A DNA stretch of 64,000 nt, taken from positions 2,246,542-2,310,541 of the forward strand of contig VUYV01000003.1 in assembly GCA_008711295.1 (NCBI GenBank), read 5' to 3'. Position numbers and translations under genes: made by a program. This document shows positions 14,096 through 25,168 of the stretch, piece after piece. Below the pieces are notes generated by a model. It ran no database searches. It was not told the origin of the DNA and saw only the letters and a program-made list of their open reading frames with translations. This stretch comes from Anarhynchus alexandrinus. Lineage: Eukaryota > Chordata > Aves > Charadriiformes > Charadriidae. Position 1 is the first letter of the stretch. Each line of letters starts with the position of its first letter.

Positions 14096-14453
14096 TTCAC
14101 TTTGGGAGGTCTCAGTTGACTGGAAGTTAGAAACTGTGATGCCCATCTACAAGAAGGGCTGGAAGGAGGGTCCAGGGAACTACAGGCCTGTCAGTGTGAC
14201 CTCAGTGCTGGGGAAGGCTATGGAGCATATCATCTTGAGTGCCATCACGGGGCAAATACAGGACAACCAGGTCATCAGGCCCAGTCAGAATGGGTTTATG
14301 ACAGGTGGGTCCTGCTTGACTAACCTGACCTCCTTCTAGGGCAAGGTGACCCACTTAGTGGACAGCGGAAAGGCTGTGGATGTTGTCTGCAGACTTTAGT
14401 AAAGCCTTTGACACCCGTTTCCCACAGCATTCTCCTGGAGAAACTGGCTGCTT

Positions 14454-14732
14454 ATGGACGGGCATACACTTTGCTGGGTAAAAAACTGGCTGGATGGCCG
14501 GGCCCAAAGAGTTGTGGCGAATGAAGTTAAATCCAATTGGCGGCTGGTCACAAGTGGTGTTCCCCAGGGCTCAGTATTGGGGCCACTTCTGTTTAATATC
14601 TTTATCAATGACCTGGATAAGGGGATTGAGCGTGCCCTCAGTAAGTTTACACATGACACCAAGTTGGGCGGGAGTGTAGACCTGCTTGAGGGTACAAAGG
14701 CAATACAGAGGGATCTGGACAGCCTGGATTGA
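14454..14732 (+). pseudogene. CR1 ORF2 reverse transcriptase fragment
   Basis: A 92-codon open stretch of the CR1 reverse transcriptase. Residues about 34-56 carry the conserved [11 protein letters not shown] and [11 protein letters not shown] blocks of the palm domain. The catalytic YADD/FADD motif is at residues 65-68 but reads FTHD, so the first of the two metal-binding aspartates is lost and an intact enzyme could not be active. The reading frame is continued in other frames on both sides (14085-14339 upstream; 14771-14992 and 14989-15345 downstream), showing frameshift decay. This is a relic of the element, not a host gene. Confidence 0.9.
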
Positions 14733-14988
14733 TGGGCTGAGGCCAATGGTATGAGGTTCACCAAGGCCAAATGTCAGGTCCTGCCCTTGGGTCACAACAA
14801 CCCCATGCACAGTACAGTCTTGGGGAAGATTGGCTGGAAAACTGCCTGGAGGACAAGGACCTGGGGGTGTTGGTCGACAGCCAGAAGTGTGCTCAGGTGG
14901 CCAAGAAGGCTAATAGCATCCTGGCTTGTATCAGAAATAGTGTGGCCAGCAGAACTACGGAACTGATTGTTCCCCTGTACTTGGCACA

Positions 14989-15345
14989 GTGAGGCAGCAT
15001 CTCAAATACTGTGTTCAGTTTTGGGCTCCTCACTACAAGAAAGACATTGAGGGGCTGGAGCATGTCCAAAGAAGGGCAACAAAGCTGGTGAGGGGTCTAG
15101 AGAATAAGTCTTATGAGGAGCAGCTGAGGGAACCGGGGTTGTTTAGCCTGAAGAAAAGGAGGCTGAGAGTAGACCTTATTGCTCTCTACAACTACCTGAA
15201 AGGAGGTTGTAGTGAGGTAAGTGTCAGTTTCTTCTCCCGAGTAAGAAGAGATAGCACAAGAGGAAATGGCCTCAAGTTGCGCCAAGGGAGATTTATTTTG
15301 GAGATTAGGAAAATTTTCTTCACAGAAAGGGTTATCAAACGTTAG
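14989..15345 (+). pseudogene. CR1 ORF2 C-terminal fragment
   Basis: A 118-codon frame encoding the end of CR1 ORF2: 'HLKYCVQFW', '[14 protein letters not shown]' and 'FSLKKRRLR' blocks are all characteristic of the region after the reverse transcriptase palm in CR1. It is frameshifted relative to the preceding fragment and reaches a stop at 15345, earlier than the usual ORF2 end; CR1 3' sequence follows directly. A non-functional relic. Confidence 0.88.
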
Positions 15346-15517
15346 AAGAGGCTGACCAGGAAAGTGGTTAAGTCACCATCCCTCGATGTATTTAAAGGAC
15401 ATGTAGATGTCATCCTTAGTGACATGGTTTAGTGGTTTAGTGGTAACTTGGCAGTGCTAGGTTAATGGTTGGACTTGATGATCTTAAAGGTCTTTTCCAA
15501 TCTAAACGATTCTATGA

Positions 15518-18500
15518 TTCAGCATATACCTTTTGCTCTTAACAAGCTAACCTTAAAAGCAGAGTTTAGAAACCTAGATGGTATGGTTATTATACATGTC
15601 AGAGGAGCTCTGAGAAGATTCAGGAGAAAACTACCATCTGAAAGCTAAGTTCCAAGTTCTCTGGAATTCCTAGAAGCAAAAGAGTAAGTCACACAGAATT
15701 TTAGCTCAGATCTATTTTCCATTTCCCAATCCATTCAATTTTGTCAACAGTGACTTTGGAGGCATTTTCATTTGCTTCAGTTATGTGGTCTTGCATCTAT
15801 ACAGTTATACTTTGGTTTGTCTATAATAAACAAAATGATTAAGCTATGCAAGTATCTTATTTTCTATTATACAAAAATATAAATCCTTCTGCACTCTCAT
15901 ATCACATTTTTCACTGTTATCTGTGAAAATGAGACATTTTCACAAGTGAAACAGTGCCATCTTGTGTATTATGCACTTTTTCTCTTGCCAAAGTAGGAAT
16001 ATTCTTCCCTAGGGATGTTCATAGACTTTTTTTCTTGGCCAAGAATGATACAAAGTGCCATAGATAAAGTTTGCAATTTAGTGGTGAAAATAGTTGTTCA
16101 AGACATTCACAAAGCTCTGTTAAAATAACTTAATATCTTTCACTGAAGCAAGCAGAATGAAAATCAGTTTTCAAATGAAACACCACAGGAAAGGTAGACT
16201 CAGGTCCCCACAAATACATTTTACTCATGTAACACCTTAGACTGCAGTGTCTCTGTATAATGGTCTAGATTCAGTTTTAATTAGCAGCTTTAAATTTTAT
16301 TTTTTATAGGCTGAATCTCCATCCATTTAATGTCCCTGAGTACCTATGTAAGTCCTCATTGTACAGTTTTTAAAGTATTGATGACCATCATTAAAATTGA
16401 CAACATAGCTTACAAAATTTTATTTACCGCTTACAGATACTACTCTAAACTATCATTGTTTTATACAACCAGAAATATTTAATTGGTACTATAGCATTCC
16501 AATATCATATAAGAATGAGCAAGTAACAATTTTAATTAACAGTTAATATTTGCATTCATTTGAATGCTAAAAAGAGAACCAACAAACCAATCCCCCCTCC
16601 CCCAAAGAAAACTCTGTTTAACAAACACTAATATGGATACAAAGTAATTAATAATTCTAGAGCAGCTCTTGGTGAATGGTTTTGTAATTTTAAAGTTATG
16701 TGGTGACTTGTACTGCCTATAATTTGGGTAGACACATGCACAAAAAATGCAGTTGTTTTATCAGCCGATAATCCAGTGCTTTTTGCATCCATAAAATTAT
16801 TAATTCCTGCTGATTAACTTTGCTTGGAAAAGCAGGCTGAAGGACATAGCTGCTTATAGTACAAGAAACTCAGCAGCAGTGATCAAATGAATATTCCTGG
16901 TCCATTTTTTAAGTAATATGTCATCTATTTTTATCATTTTGAAAATTTCAGTATGTCCCAGCCTTCTTGTAAATTGGCACAAATATTAAAAAGCTTTTAA
17001 AACATAAACAGACAATTTTTAAAGTCATAGAAAAACATATTGAATTACGCAGCCCTGTACTTTAAAAAAACCCTACCAGCTGAGAGGAAGATTTCTGGGG
17101 AATAAAACACTAGACAAATGGCAAGACTGAATGCCAAGAGTTGATAAGTACCAGAAAGGTAATTATGAACTGAATAACGTTTACATTAGCAAATAAAAAC
17201 TCTGTCTATCACAGGCATAATCTCAGGAGTACTCCATGTCACTCCTTTAACTTGCTGTGCTGGAACTGATAGAAGCATAGCTATAAGATTATAAGAATAC
17301 TTATACCTATCTGTATTTCAGGGCCAAATATAATTTGACACACTGCATAGTAAGGAATTGTGCTGAGATTAAGGAATAAAGGATACATAGAAACTCCTAT
17401 GTCTTCTATCTATTTCCAATGAACTGTGAAATGTTGCAGACTTTATGGTTATTTTTATAAACAATTCCAAACTAATGAAACTAAGGTAAGCAAGACTCAT
17501 TTTCTGCTTACACTTTACTTTTCAATCACAACCTTTAAAGTGTTCTAAAATATTTAGAGAACAAATCTATTATCTCACTAAGGAGAGTAAGTTCTCAAAA
17601 GGTTCAAACTGATATTAACAATCTTCAAAATATTAAAGATGTCACTCAGCTGCTAGAACCACTCCTGGTGGTGGGAGTCCAGAGTCCCAGAACTACAGAG
17701 GAGCCCTGACACTGAGACAGAATTTCAAATATTACATCAATTAAATTAATCTTCTCTTGGCATATGTTGACACTAGAGAAAAAAGATACTGAAGCAGAGT
17801 GACAATGAAATTGTTAGCAGATGCAGTTAATGGGGGGAGGGTACCTTCTCTAGGTAAATAAAGTTGCTTTGTATGGAGGAGATGATGGACTTGGGGAGAA
17901 TGAAAGCAAGTGTCTCTAGGCAAGGACTTAAGAGACCTGAACTTAATTCTCAGTTCTGATAATTTTTTATTACTACATTTGACATACCTGCTATATATTT
18001 CTACATATGTCTATGCATGCACATACATACATACACATGCACACACACATAAATATACATCTGTCTTCTGTGTATATTCACAACATGTACACATATCAAG
18101 TCACAACATAAAAATGTTACAAATTCAACACACTGTTTTCAAGCAGAGATCATTCACCTGAGTAGAAAGCTACCGATCTCAGGGTCCAAAGTGGTTTGGA
18201 CAACTTGTCTGATATCTTAGAACACTCCTGTCCTTCCTGTGCCTCTATTGGGAAAATGCAGAAAGGGCTTAAGAGGCTTCCTTTTTCCAGCTCATATCTG
18301 TGAGGTTTACTTAATTATTCTAGTGTGTGTGTGACTCAAACACTACTGACAAAGTAATCATATACAAGTTTGATGATAAAAATGAACTACAATCATAATG
18401 AAAAGGCAAACAAGTCCAGACAAAGTTTATACTTCAAAAAGGGAAGAACAAGTTTTTAAGTTTTTAAAAAGTTGTTTCGTACATCACTAGACCAAATAAA

Positions 18501-19045
18501 AAGTGGCCACTAAAGAACTTATCCATTAAAAGAAAGCAAACAGCACACCTAGAGATGTTTGATTTTATTTTTAAAGCACATTCCAGCAAGTTCCACAGAA
18601 GTCATCTAATTGTTAAGTTACAAAAATAAATCATTAAGGAGTAAAAGCCAAGCAGGTGAACAATGCAGATCATTCTGGCTGTACCGTATGTAGTACAGTC
18701 CACTCCATGCTAATCCACTCAAGCTTGTTTACGTTAAAAAAAAAAATTCTAAATTTCTTATTCTAAATTCTTCAAATGCTCTGCTTATGCAAATCAGTTC
18801 AATATTAAATTGCATTTTAAATGCATCATTACAATACACTTGCTTAGTTTGCATGCTACTGTTTGGAAGTCACAGAAATAAGAATAATTCAATTATCTTA
18901 TTATCTTGATGATTAATTTGACAATCATCAGGCATACATTAGAAAGAAAATAGGTACTACTCCATAAGCATGTAGTGACTGTATTCAGATTTCAGTCAAG
19001 CTAACACAAGTTCCAAGTTATGATTATAGCACACAATGTTTTCTG
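15518..19045. other. AT-rich sequence, nothing recognised apart from a microsatellite
   Basis: No gene or interspersed repeat was recognised between the end of the CR1 and the hairpin at 19.05 kb. A CA/CATA simple repeat lies at about 18006-18060. All open frames are short. Confidence 0.6.
18006..18060. repeat. imperfect (CA)n/(CATA)n microsatellite
   Basis: Mixed ACATAC and CACACA units over about 55 bases. Likely length-polymorphic. Confidence 0.75.
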
Positions 19046-19122
19046 TATCAGCAGCAAAATAAGACCCCATCACAATAATATTCTGCTTATTATTGTGATG
19101 GGGTCTTATTTTGCAGCTGATA
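19046..19122. repeat. near-perfect inverted repeat (35-bp arms, 7-base loop)
   Basis: The left arm 19046-19080 and the right arm 19088-19122 are reverse complements with one mismatch in 35 positions; the loop TTCTGCT is 7 bases (19081-19087). Either strand would fold into a very stable hairpin. The arms contain the block GACCCCATCACAATAATA. It does not match CR1 or either LTR. It could be a template-switch (inverted duplication) mutation, a very small MITE-like element or a hairpin RNA precursor; the near-perfect arms suggest a recent origin or selection. Confidence 0.9.
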
Positions 19123-19665
19123 ATATTTTAAGCACAAGGAAGTGTGCACGTGCAACTAGGATCCCAAAACATAACATCCAAATATTTGCACAGCTCATAT
19201 TCAGCCTAGTGGTCCTGTGTCGGGGATATTTGTTACTTAAATTGTTACATATATATTACCTGAAACAGCATCATCCAACCTTTTGAAATAAGTCAAAATA
19301 TTACGATAGATGTACAAGGCCTTCTAGGAAGCTCAAGAGCTGGTTGTACCTTTATAATTTTATTATGTTCTTTTTTGTTTATCTATCATGTAGTAAAGCT
19401 GTCTGACAATATAACTTAATTTTGCTGCAAGAGGAATTTGCATATACTTTGCTTACCAAAGATCATTTATTAGTAATTCCTAGGCAAATCATTCACATAT
19501 CAGTCTAATATTAACAAAAAAGCGCCAGTTTTCTCTAGGATGTCAAAGTTGATTTTAAAATAATTCTCAAAACATTGCTGATTATTTCTTTAATTTGTTT
19601 TATATCTTTCAAAACATGAAGAACATTCACCCTGAAAATTCCGGCCGCTTGGAAATAACTTGTAT
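19123..19665. other. AT-rich spacer, nothing recognised
   Basis: No gene or repeat was recognised between the hairpin and the next CR1. Confidence 0.6.
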
Positions 19666-19668
19666 CAT

Positions 19669-20785
19669 ACCAAGGTAAGGTAAGGCAAACTGCACTCAAG
19701 GATCATCTGGTCCAATCTTTCTTGGCAAAAGCATGGTCTAGACAAGATGGCCCGGCACCCTGGCCAGCGAATCTTAAAAGTGTCCAATGATGGGGAATCC
19801 ACCACTTCCTGGGGAGATTATTTCAATGGCTGATTGTTCTTATTGTGAAAAATTTTCCTCTTGTGCCCAACCGGAATCTCCCCAGGAGTAACTTGTACCC
19901 ATTACCCTTCGTCTTTTCCATGTGCCTCCTTGTAAAAAGGGAGTCTCCATCTTCTTTGTAGCCACTCTTTAAATACTGGAATATGGTGATAAGGTCTCCC
20001 CTAAGCCTTCTTTTCTCAAGGCTGAACAAACCCTGTTCTCTCAGCCTTTCCTTACATGGCAGGCTTCCCAGTCCTTTGATCATCTTTGTGGCCCTTCTCT
20101 GGAACCTCTCCAGCCTGTCCACATCTTTTTTGTATAGCGGAGACCAAAACTGAACACAGTATTCCAGGTGTGGCCTGACAAGTGCTGAGTAGAGTGGGAT
20201 AATGGCTTCTTTATCTCTGCTGGTAATGCCCTTGTTGATGCAACCCAGCATCCTTCTGGGTTTCTTTGCCACTGCAACACGCCGTTCACTCATATTGAGC
20301 TTGCTGTCCACCAGGACCCCCATGTTCCTTTCCACAGAGCTGGTCCCCAGCCAGGTAGGTCCCAGCCTGTGCTGCATGCCTGGATTATGTTTTCCCAGGT
20401 GCAAGACCTTACATTTGTCCTTGTTGAACTTCATAAGGTTCTTGTTTGCTCACTCTTCCAGTCTATCCAGGTCTTCCTGTAGGGTGGTTCTCCCTCCTGA
20501 AGGGCCCATTTCCCTGCTCAGTTTGGTATCGTCAGCAGACTTCATCAGGGTACACTTGATCCCATCATCCAGATCACTTATGGAGATATTAAACAGTGCT
20601 GGACCTACTATTGATCCCTAGGGGACCCCACATGTAACAGGCTGCCAGTTTGAAAAGGAGCTGTTTACCACCACCCTCTGGGTGCGGCCTGTCAGCCAGT
20701 TCCCCACCCACCACACAGACCACTTGTCTAGACCATAGTGCATCAGTTTCTCTAGGAGTAGGCTGTGGGAAATTCTTTACCTCCA
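19669..20785 (-). mobile_element. CR1-like LINE with atypical 3' end, minus strand
   Basis: About 1.1 kb of minus-strand CR1 covering the second half of the reverse transcriptase, the C-terminal region and a 3' tail. Conserved pieces include 'KCKVLHLGKHNP', 'RPHLEYCVQFW' and 'FQRRATKMIKGL'; a catalytic-type SADDTKL motif is encoded near 20536-20556 in a frame different from the longest open one. The 3' terminus is not the usual ATTCTATG octamer series but tandem AAGGT units on the plus strand (ACCTT on the element strand) at about 19673-19684. The 3' untranslated region differs from those of the other copies here, which indicates a different CR1 subfamily. Confidence 0.93.
19823..20434 (-). 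pseudogene. CR1 ORF2 C-terminal reading frame (203 codons)
   Basis: The longest fully CR1-like open frame after the chimeric one at 59.5 kb. It encodes the region following the reverse transcriptase palm: 'KCKVLHLGKHNP' (residues about 8-19), 'GVLVDSKLNMSE' (about 39-50), '[24 protein letters not shown]' (about 82-105), 'RRATKMIKGL' (about 113-122) and '[13 protein letters not shown]' (about 138-150). The start methionine is only the first in the open stretch; the native ORF2 begins far upstream in a part that is missing. The length of uninterrupted frame suggests modest age. Not a host gene. Confidence 0.9.
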
Positions 20786-20917
20786 CCTAGTTTACTACCT
20801 ACACACATCCACTGTGCTCATTGCTAAGGCAGAGAGTTACTCTTTCACTCGTTTTCTAGATCTAATCTCCAGTAAACCCAAATTTTTTAAAAGAGGGTTT
20901 TGGGCAGGAGCTTAGTA
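20786..20917. other. short spacer between two CR1 copies
   Basis: About 130 bases that match neither neighbouring CR1 clearly. It could be the original target-site sequence or a decayed CR1 remnant. Confidence 0.4.
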
Positions 20918-21312
20918 GAAATCTTAGAATAGTTTGGGTTGGAAGGGACCTTTATAGGTCACCTAGCCCAGCCCCTCTGCAATGAGCAGGGACATCTTCA
21001 ACTAGATCAGGTTGCTCAGAGCCCCGTCCAACCTGACCTTGAGTGTTTCTAGGGATGGGGCATTTACCACCTCTCTGAGCAACCTGCGCCAGTGTTTTAT
21101 CATCCTCATTGTAAAAAAATTCTTCCTTATATCTAGTCTAGATCTCCCCTCTTTTAGTTTAAGGCCATTACCCCTTGTTCTAGTGTAACAGGTCCTGCTA
21201 AAAAGTTTGTGCCCGTCTTTCCTGTAGGCCCCCTTGAAGTGCTGGAAGGCCCCGATAAAGTCTCCCCAGAGCCTTCTCTTCTCCAGGCTAAACTATCCCA
21301 ACTCTCTCAGTG
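20918..21312 (-). mobile_element. CR1 LINE 3' fragment, minus strand
   Basis: About 395 bases of minus-strand CR1: the 3' untranslated region (AGTTTGGGTTGGAAGGGACC at its terminus), the 'LEVFKDRL'-type end of ORF2 and the region around GAGAAGGCTCTGGGGAGACTTT. The terminal octamer is eroded (CTTAGAATAG). It stops abruptly at about 21312, the usual 5' truncation. It lies in the same orientation as the CR1 at 19669-20785 but has a different 3' end, so it is a separate insertion. Confidence 0.93.
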
Positions 21313-23649
21313 GGAATGGTGAAATATTTTTTCCATGTAATGGAAATGTAATCTTCTCTTAGCAAGAGCATGTAAGCTGGTTTAACAAAATAGTATTATA
21401 TTATTTACCAATGTTGTTTATTTACCAAGTCCTAAAATTATTTTGAAACCTGTGAAATTTAAAGATATAAAATAAACAGGACAACTCACATACTTTTAAT
21501 AATGCACATGCCTAAGGAATTTGCTGATTAATTGCTGTAATGTTTTATCAGATATAATATCCATTGAGAGGACTCCTAAAATTACAACAGAAATGGTATC
21601 CAGCTTCTCAGATATGGTTCTCCAGTATTTACTCTTTTTTTTCATCTTATGGATCATAAAGCACCAAGAAAGAAAGAAAACCTGGCATGAAATCCTTATA
21701 CAAACTCATACTGTTGACTCAATAACGATTCTGCCACACCAGTTTATATCAATTGGCCCCATTTCATTACCCATCCTTAAAATGTTCCACCATCTTTGAT
21801 GTTACTTAAAGCCAGCACATGACTCCTTTAAATTTAGCTCATTCATCCAGAATGGAACGTTTTTCGAATCAGTTAGTTCTGTCCTCAGCAATGGTTCCCA
21901 ATATTCATTGCTATAACAGCAGTAGAAAAGGAACAGTGCCTGGCATGGGAAAAGTTGTACAGATAGTAACAATTCACCTGTAAAGTTACTTAAAAAAAAA
22001 CAACAAACCAAAACCAAAAACAAAAACAAGAAATCCTTTGTCAACAGATATAGCCTAGTTTGAATGGAAGTTCAGCAGTGAAATGGACTGCTCTTTCATT
22101 TAATCTTTTCCTGCAGGAAAAGTGATCAAGTTGCTGTCTTAATCCCAGTATAATCTTTTTTATCAAAACCAAAATATATAATAAGCTATATGTATTCACT
22201 GTATTACTTATCAATGAAGATGAAGTGTGTGAAAGCCCAGTGAACATCACAAATGACCACTGGGAAGACTCACTCGAAGAGTTATCAGTCATTGTGTCTA
22301 TCAGAGTGTGAGAGGGAGAAGACTGGTAGCAGTTGCAGCGCTTTGCTTGTGCAGGAACATGACCTCACCTTCTCAGCCTTCCTAAAGAAAGTTCACCTCA
22401 CTTAGTCCACTACGTATTGGTGAAGAGCACAACACTGAGATTATGAAAAATGGCAAAGTCCTCTTATTTCTATTAGATACAATATTTTTGAAAATTATGA
22501 AGAATCTGTACATGAACCTCATTTTCTCTTTTTATCTGTGTTTTTGTTAAAACAATTATCAGCCCATGTTATGATACATTTGAACTGGCATTTTAAGGAG
22601 ATTTTCATGTGATGCAATAGAGCTTATACACTGCAGATGATAAACATAACCGAGCCAGTGTTTCCAATCTCCTCATCTATCATTCACTATGTACCATGTG
22701 ATGCACATGTGGCACAGTATTACATACATAAGGGAAATATTTAAGATCAAATTAGTTCTGAGAAAAAACACACATACGATTAGAACAAATATGCTGATTA
22801 TTTGAAGATCATAAAAAAAAAAAAGAAATAAAATGCTAGGTAATTATGTATTTCAAACCTTTTTGGCAGAGGAAGTAAAAACCAGAAACCCAGTAAGCCT
22901 GAGACCAGTACTGCTGTTGACCTGAAATAAATACCTTTTGCCTCAACCCAGGCTGGTGGGCTATGTCACTGAAGAATGTGTTACACTAACTTTGTCTTTT
23001 CTAAGGAGATTACTGTTTAGACATTGTAATGAAGATTGTGACCTACTTATTTTAGATGCAGGATGAAGAAGCAAGAGTCACAAAATTTCTAAATACATTT
23101 GTTAACACAAAATGTTTTTTGTCTCAAATAAATATACTTGAACTAAACACAAAGAATTTCTATTCTTATTGCCTAATTTGAGGAAGATCAGTCTAGTTTT
23201 TAAAACTGACATTCACAGCTGCTCTCAAAGTACATAGCTTTTGGGGTGCTTAGCACAAAGGAAAAGTCATCCCTCTGATATTTCAGACTGTGATCATTAT
23301 TTTTAAACATAGGCCTTGACCTCAGATGAGTTGTAAAATGATACTGATACATCGTACAAGATTTTTTGAGGAGGGAATAATTAATTCAAGCATTTTAAAG
23401 ATTTTGTAGTATTATTTCTTGGGCTCAAAGACTGACCTTTATCTTCTGCAGCTACAAATCTGGCCAAACTTCTGTAATCTCGGGAAGTTTGCATTTCCAC
23501 AAGTGGAGAATCCAGATTTAATTCTAGCCTCATCACATATCACAGCACATTTTCTGAAGAACGATGCCAGAAGACTATCTTCTAAAAAAGTTTTACTTAA
23601 CAGAAAGACAGGAAGATAAATCTCAAAACCTTAAGCGAGATGTTAGGAA

Positions 23650-23684
<35 letters not shown>

Positions 23685-23687
23685 AAA

Positions 23688-23720
<33 letters not shown>

Positions 23721-24797
23721 GAAAAGAAAAAGAAGGAAAGAAAAAAGTAAAGTGATTCAACTTTTGTATTAGAATGAAAGGGAATAGCAACTCCAAAATA
23801 TAGACTGCAGCTGGGAAGAATGGGTGAAGGAAACTGAAACGGGATAAGAGATGTAAAGAGCTAGATATTCTTCGCAGTGACAAATTTCAATTACACTTCT
23901 ATTATACAATTTTATTCATTAAAGGAGAACAAGCTGGTGCTCTAGCTGATGTTCAAGTGCATCTCTTAAATGGCATTCATGAAATGTTATCATTCATATT
24001 CCTGTAAATGTTCCAAATACTTCTTGTTCCTAAAAGAATACTATCTGTTAATAAATATACCGTGTAATATACCATAAAATTCAAGTCTGAAAACATACTT
24101 GAAGACCTTCAAAAGTACTTTCCAAGTAGAAAAGCTTCAACTATTTCCCTTAAACATAACATAGCAGCCCTCGTTTTGGGGAAGTACGTCTTGATATTCA
24201 CCTTTGTATCTCCTGTTTCTGCAGTGTGCCTCGGTAGTTAGTGCTAACCTTACCATTCAAGTACTCCAAATGACTGCCCATTAACAATCTGTTATCCAAA
24301 TACAACTGCCTAAATTCACCCTTATTTATATTATTCCTGCTTAAGATGAGGGACTGCTGGCACTGGAAACACATAGTAAGTACAGCTGTAGTGAGACATG
24401 GTGCAATAGGTCCACCCATTCATTAGGATCACTGAAAGCCAGTTTCAAAATTCCCTGAAGTCTACCGGCATGTGACAGAATACAAAATCCACTGCACATG
24501 ATCAACATGGCTCCTGCAGAAGATGAAAAAATACACTTATCAGACATATTCTGATGTATAGCAGAGGTAAAAATAACTCGTGCTTCATTATATATATATG
24601 GTCAGGTGTAGTAATTAGAGGATAAGCACACTCTTATCAATTTTATGCGCTATGTATTTAATGAATCTTTCATACTGATACTTCAGGATCAATTAAATTA
24701 CCAAAACACAGGCATTATCACCATTTGAGCTACCCAGTGCGTCCTAGAACTGCTGCTCCAACAGGGGCACAGTCACACACAGAGCCTTTGTCCTTTC
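21313..24797. other. AT-rich sequence with a long poly(A) tract
   Basis: No gene or repeat family was recognised apart from the A-rich tract near 23.65-23.75 kb. Several short open frames with pyrimidine-rich, AG-ending flanks occur on the minus strand (for example near 21.8-22.3 kb and 24.3-24.5 kb), but such combinations are expected by chance in a window this long and none shows a known domain. Confidence 0.5.
23651..23747. repeat. A-rich simple repeat, about 97 bases
   Basis: A nearly pure A tract of about 70 bases, with one T and a short TTT interruption, grades into GAAAAG/AAGGAAAG units. CR1 does not use poly(A), so it is not a CR1 tail, and no processed pseudogene is recognisable upstream on the plus strand. 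Confidence 0.95.
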
Positions 24798-24845
24798 GGT
24801 CCCTCCTGTGTGGAGGGACCAACAGGACCTCCCCTGTGTGGAGGT
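24798..24845. repeat. two small tandem hairpins
   Basis: First hairpin: GGTCCCTCC (24798-24806) pairs with GGAGGGACC (24812-24820) around the loop TGTGT. Second: ACCTCC (24827-24832) pairs with GGAGGT (24840-24845), with the same CTGTGTGG core. The two form an imperfect direct repeat of about 29 bases. No function is evident. Confidence 0.65.
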
Positions 24846-24934
24846 GGACAACTGAGGGTGCCCTGAATGACTGCCATCGATATCTGAGCCTCAAGTGATC
24901 AGTGCACCTAAATACCTGGTAGGGAGGGCAGTAA

Positions 24935-25168
24935 AGAAGACAGAGCCTGGCTCTTCTCTGTGGTGCTCAGTGACAGGCCAACAGCAATGGGTACAAATTG
25001 GAATACAAGAAATTACATTTAAACCTAAGAAAAAAAAAATGTTTCACTGTAGGGGTGATTCAACACTGTAACAGGTTGTGGAAATATCAACATCCTTGGA
25101 GATACTCTGAACCTGAATAGACACAGCCCCGGGCAACCTGCCCTAGTTGACCCTGCTCTACACTTTCT
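24935..25168 (+). mobile_element. CR1 LINE 3' fragment, plus strand
   Basis: About 230 bases recognisable as the end of CR1 ORF2 and the start of its 3' untranslated region: 'ACAGAGCCTGGCTCTTCTCTGTGGTGC', 'CAATGGGTACAAATTGGAATACA', an A-rich block leading into TGTTTCACTGTAGGGGTGATT, then CATCCTTGGAGATACTC and GGGCAACCTGCCCTAGTTGACCCTGCT. Similarity ends at about 25168 before the terminal octamers. No long open frame remains. It has a different 3' type from the 14.1 and 27.3 kb copies and appears older. Confidence 0.88.

Larger units (their letters stand above)
14100..15517 (+). mobile_element. CR1 LINE, 5'-truncated, plus strand
   Basis: A CR1 non-LTR retrotransposon of about 1.4 kb. It begins in the reverse transcriptase region (conceptual 'NYRPVSVTS' and 'VLGKAMEHI' blocks), continues through the '[21 protein letters not shown]' block, the catalytic region and the C-terminal '[10 protein letters not shown]' block, and ends with a CR1 3' untranslated region and the terminal AACGATTCTATGATTC at about 15502-15517. 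Several frameshifts and stops break ORF2. The catalytic FADD motif has become FTHD (14646-14657). The 3' signature (GGCAGTG...GTTAATGGTTGGACTTGATGATCTTAAAGGTC) is shared with the minus-strand copy at 26434-26678, so both belong to the same subfamily. The 5' truncation is typical of target-primed reverse transcription. Confidence 0.97.
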
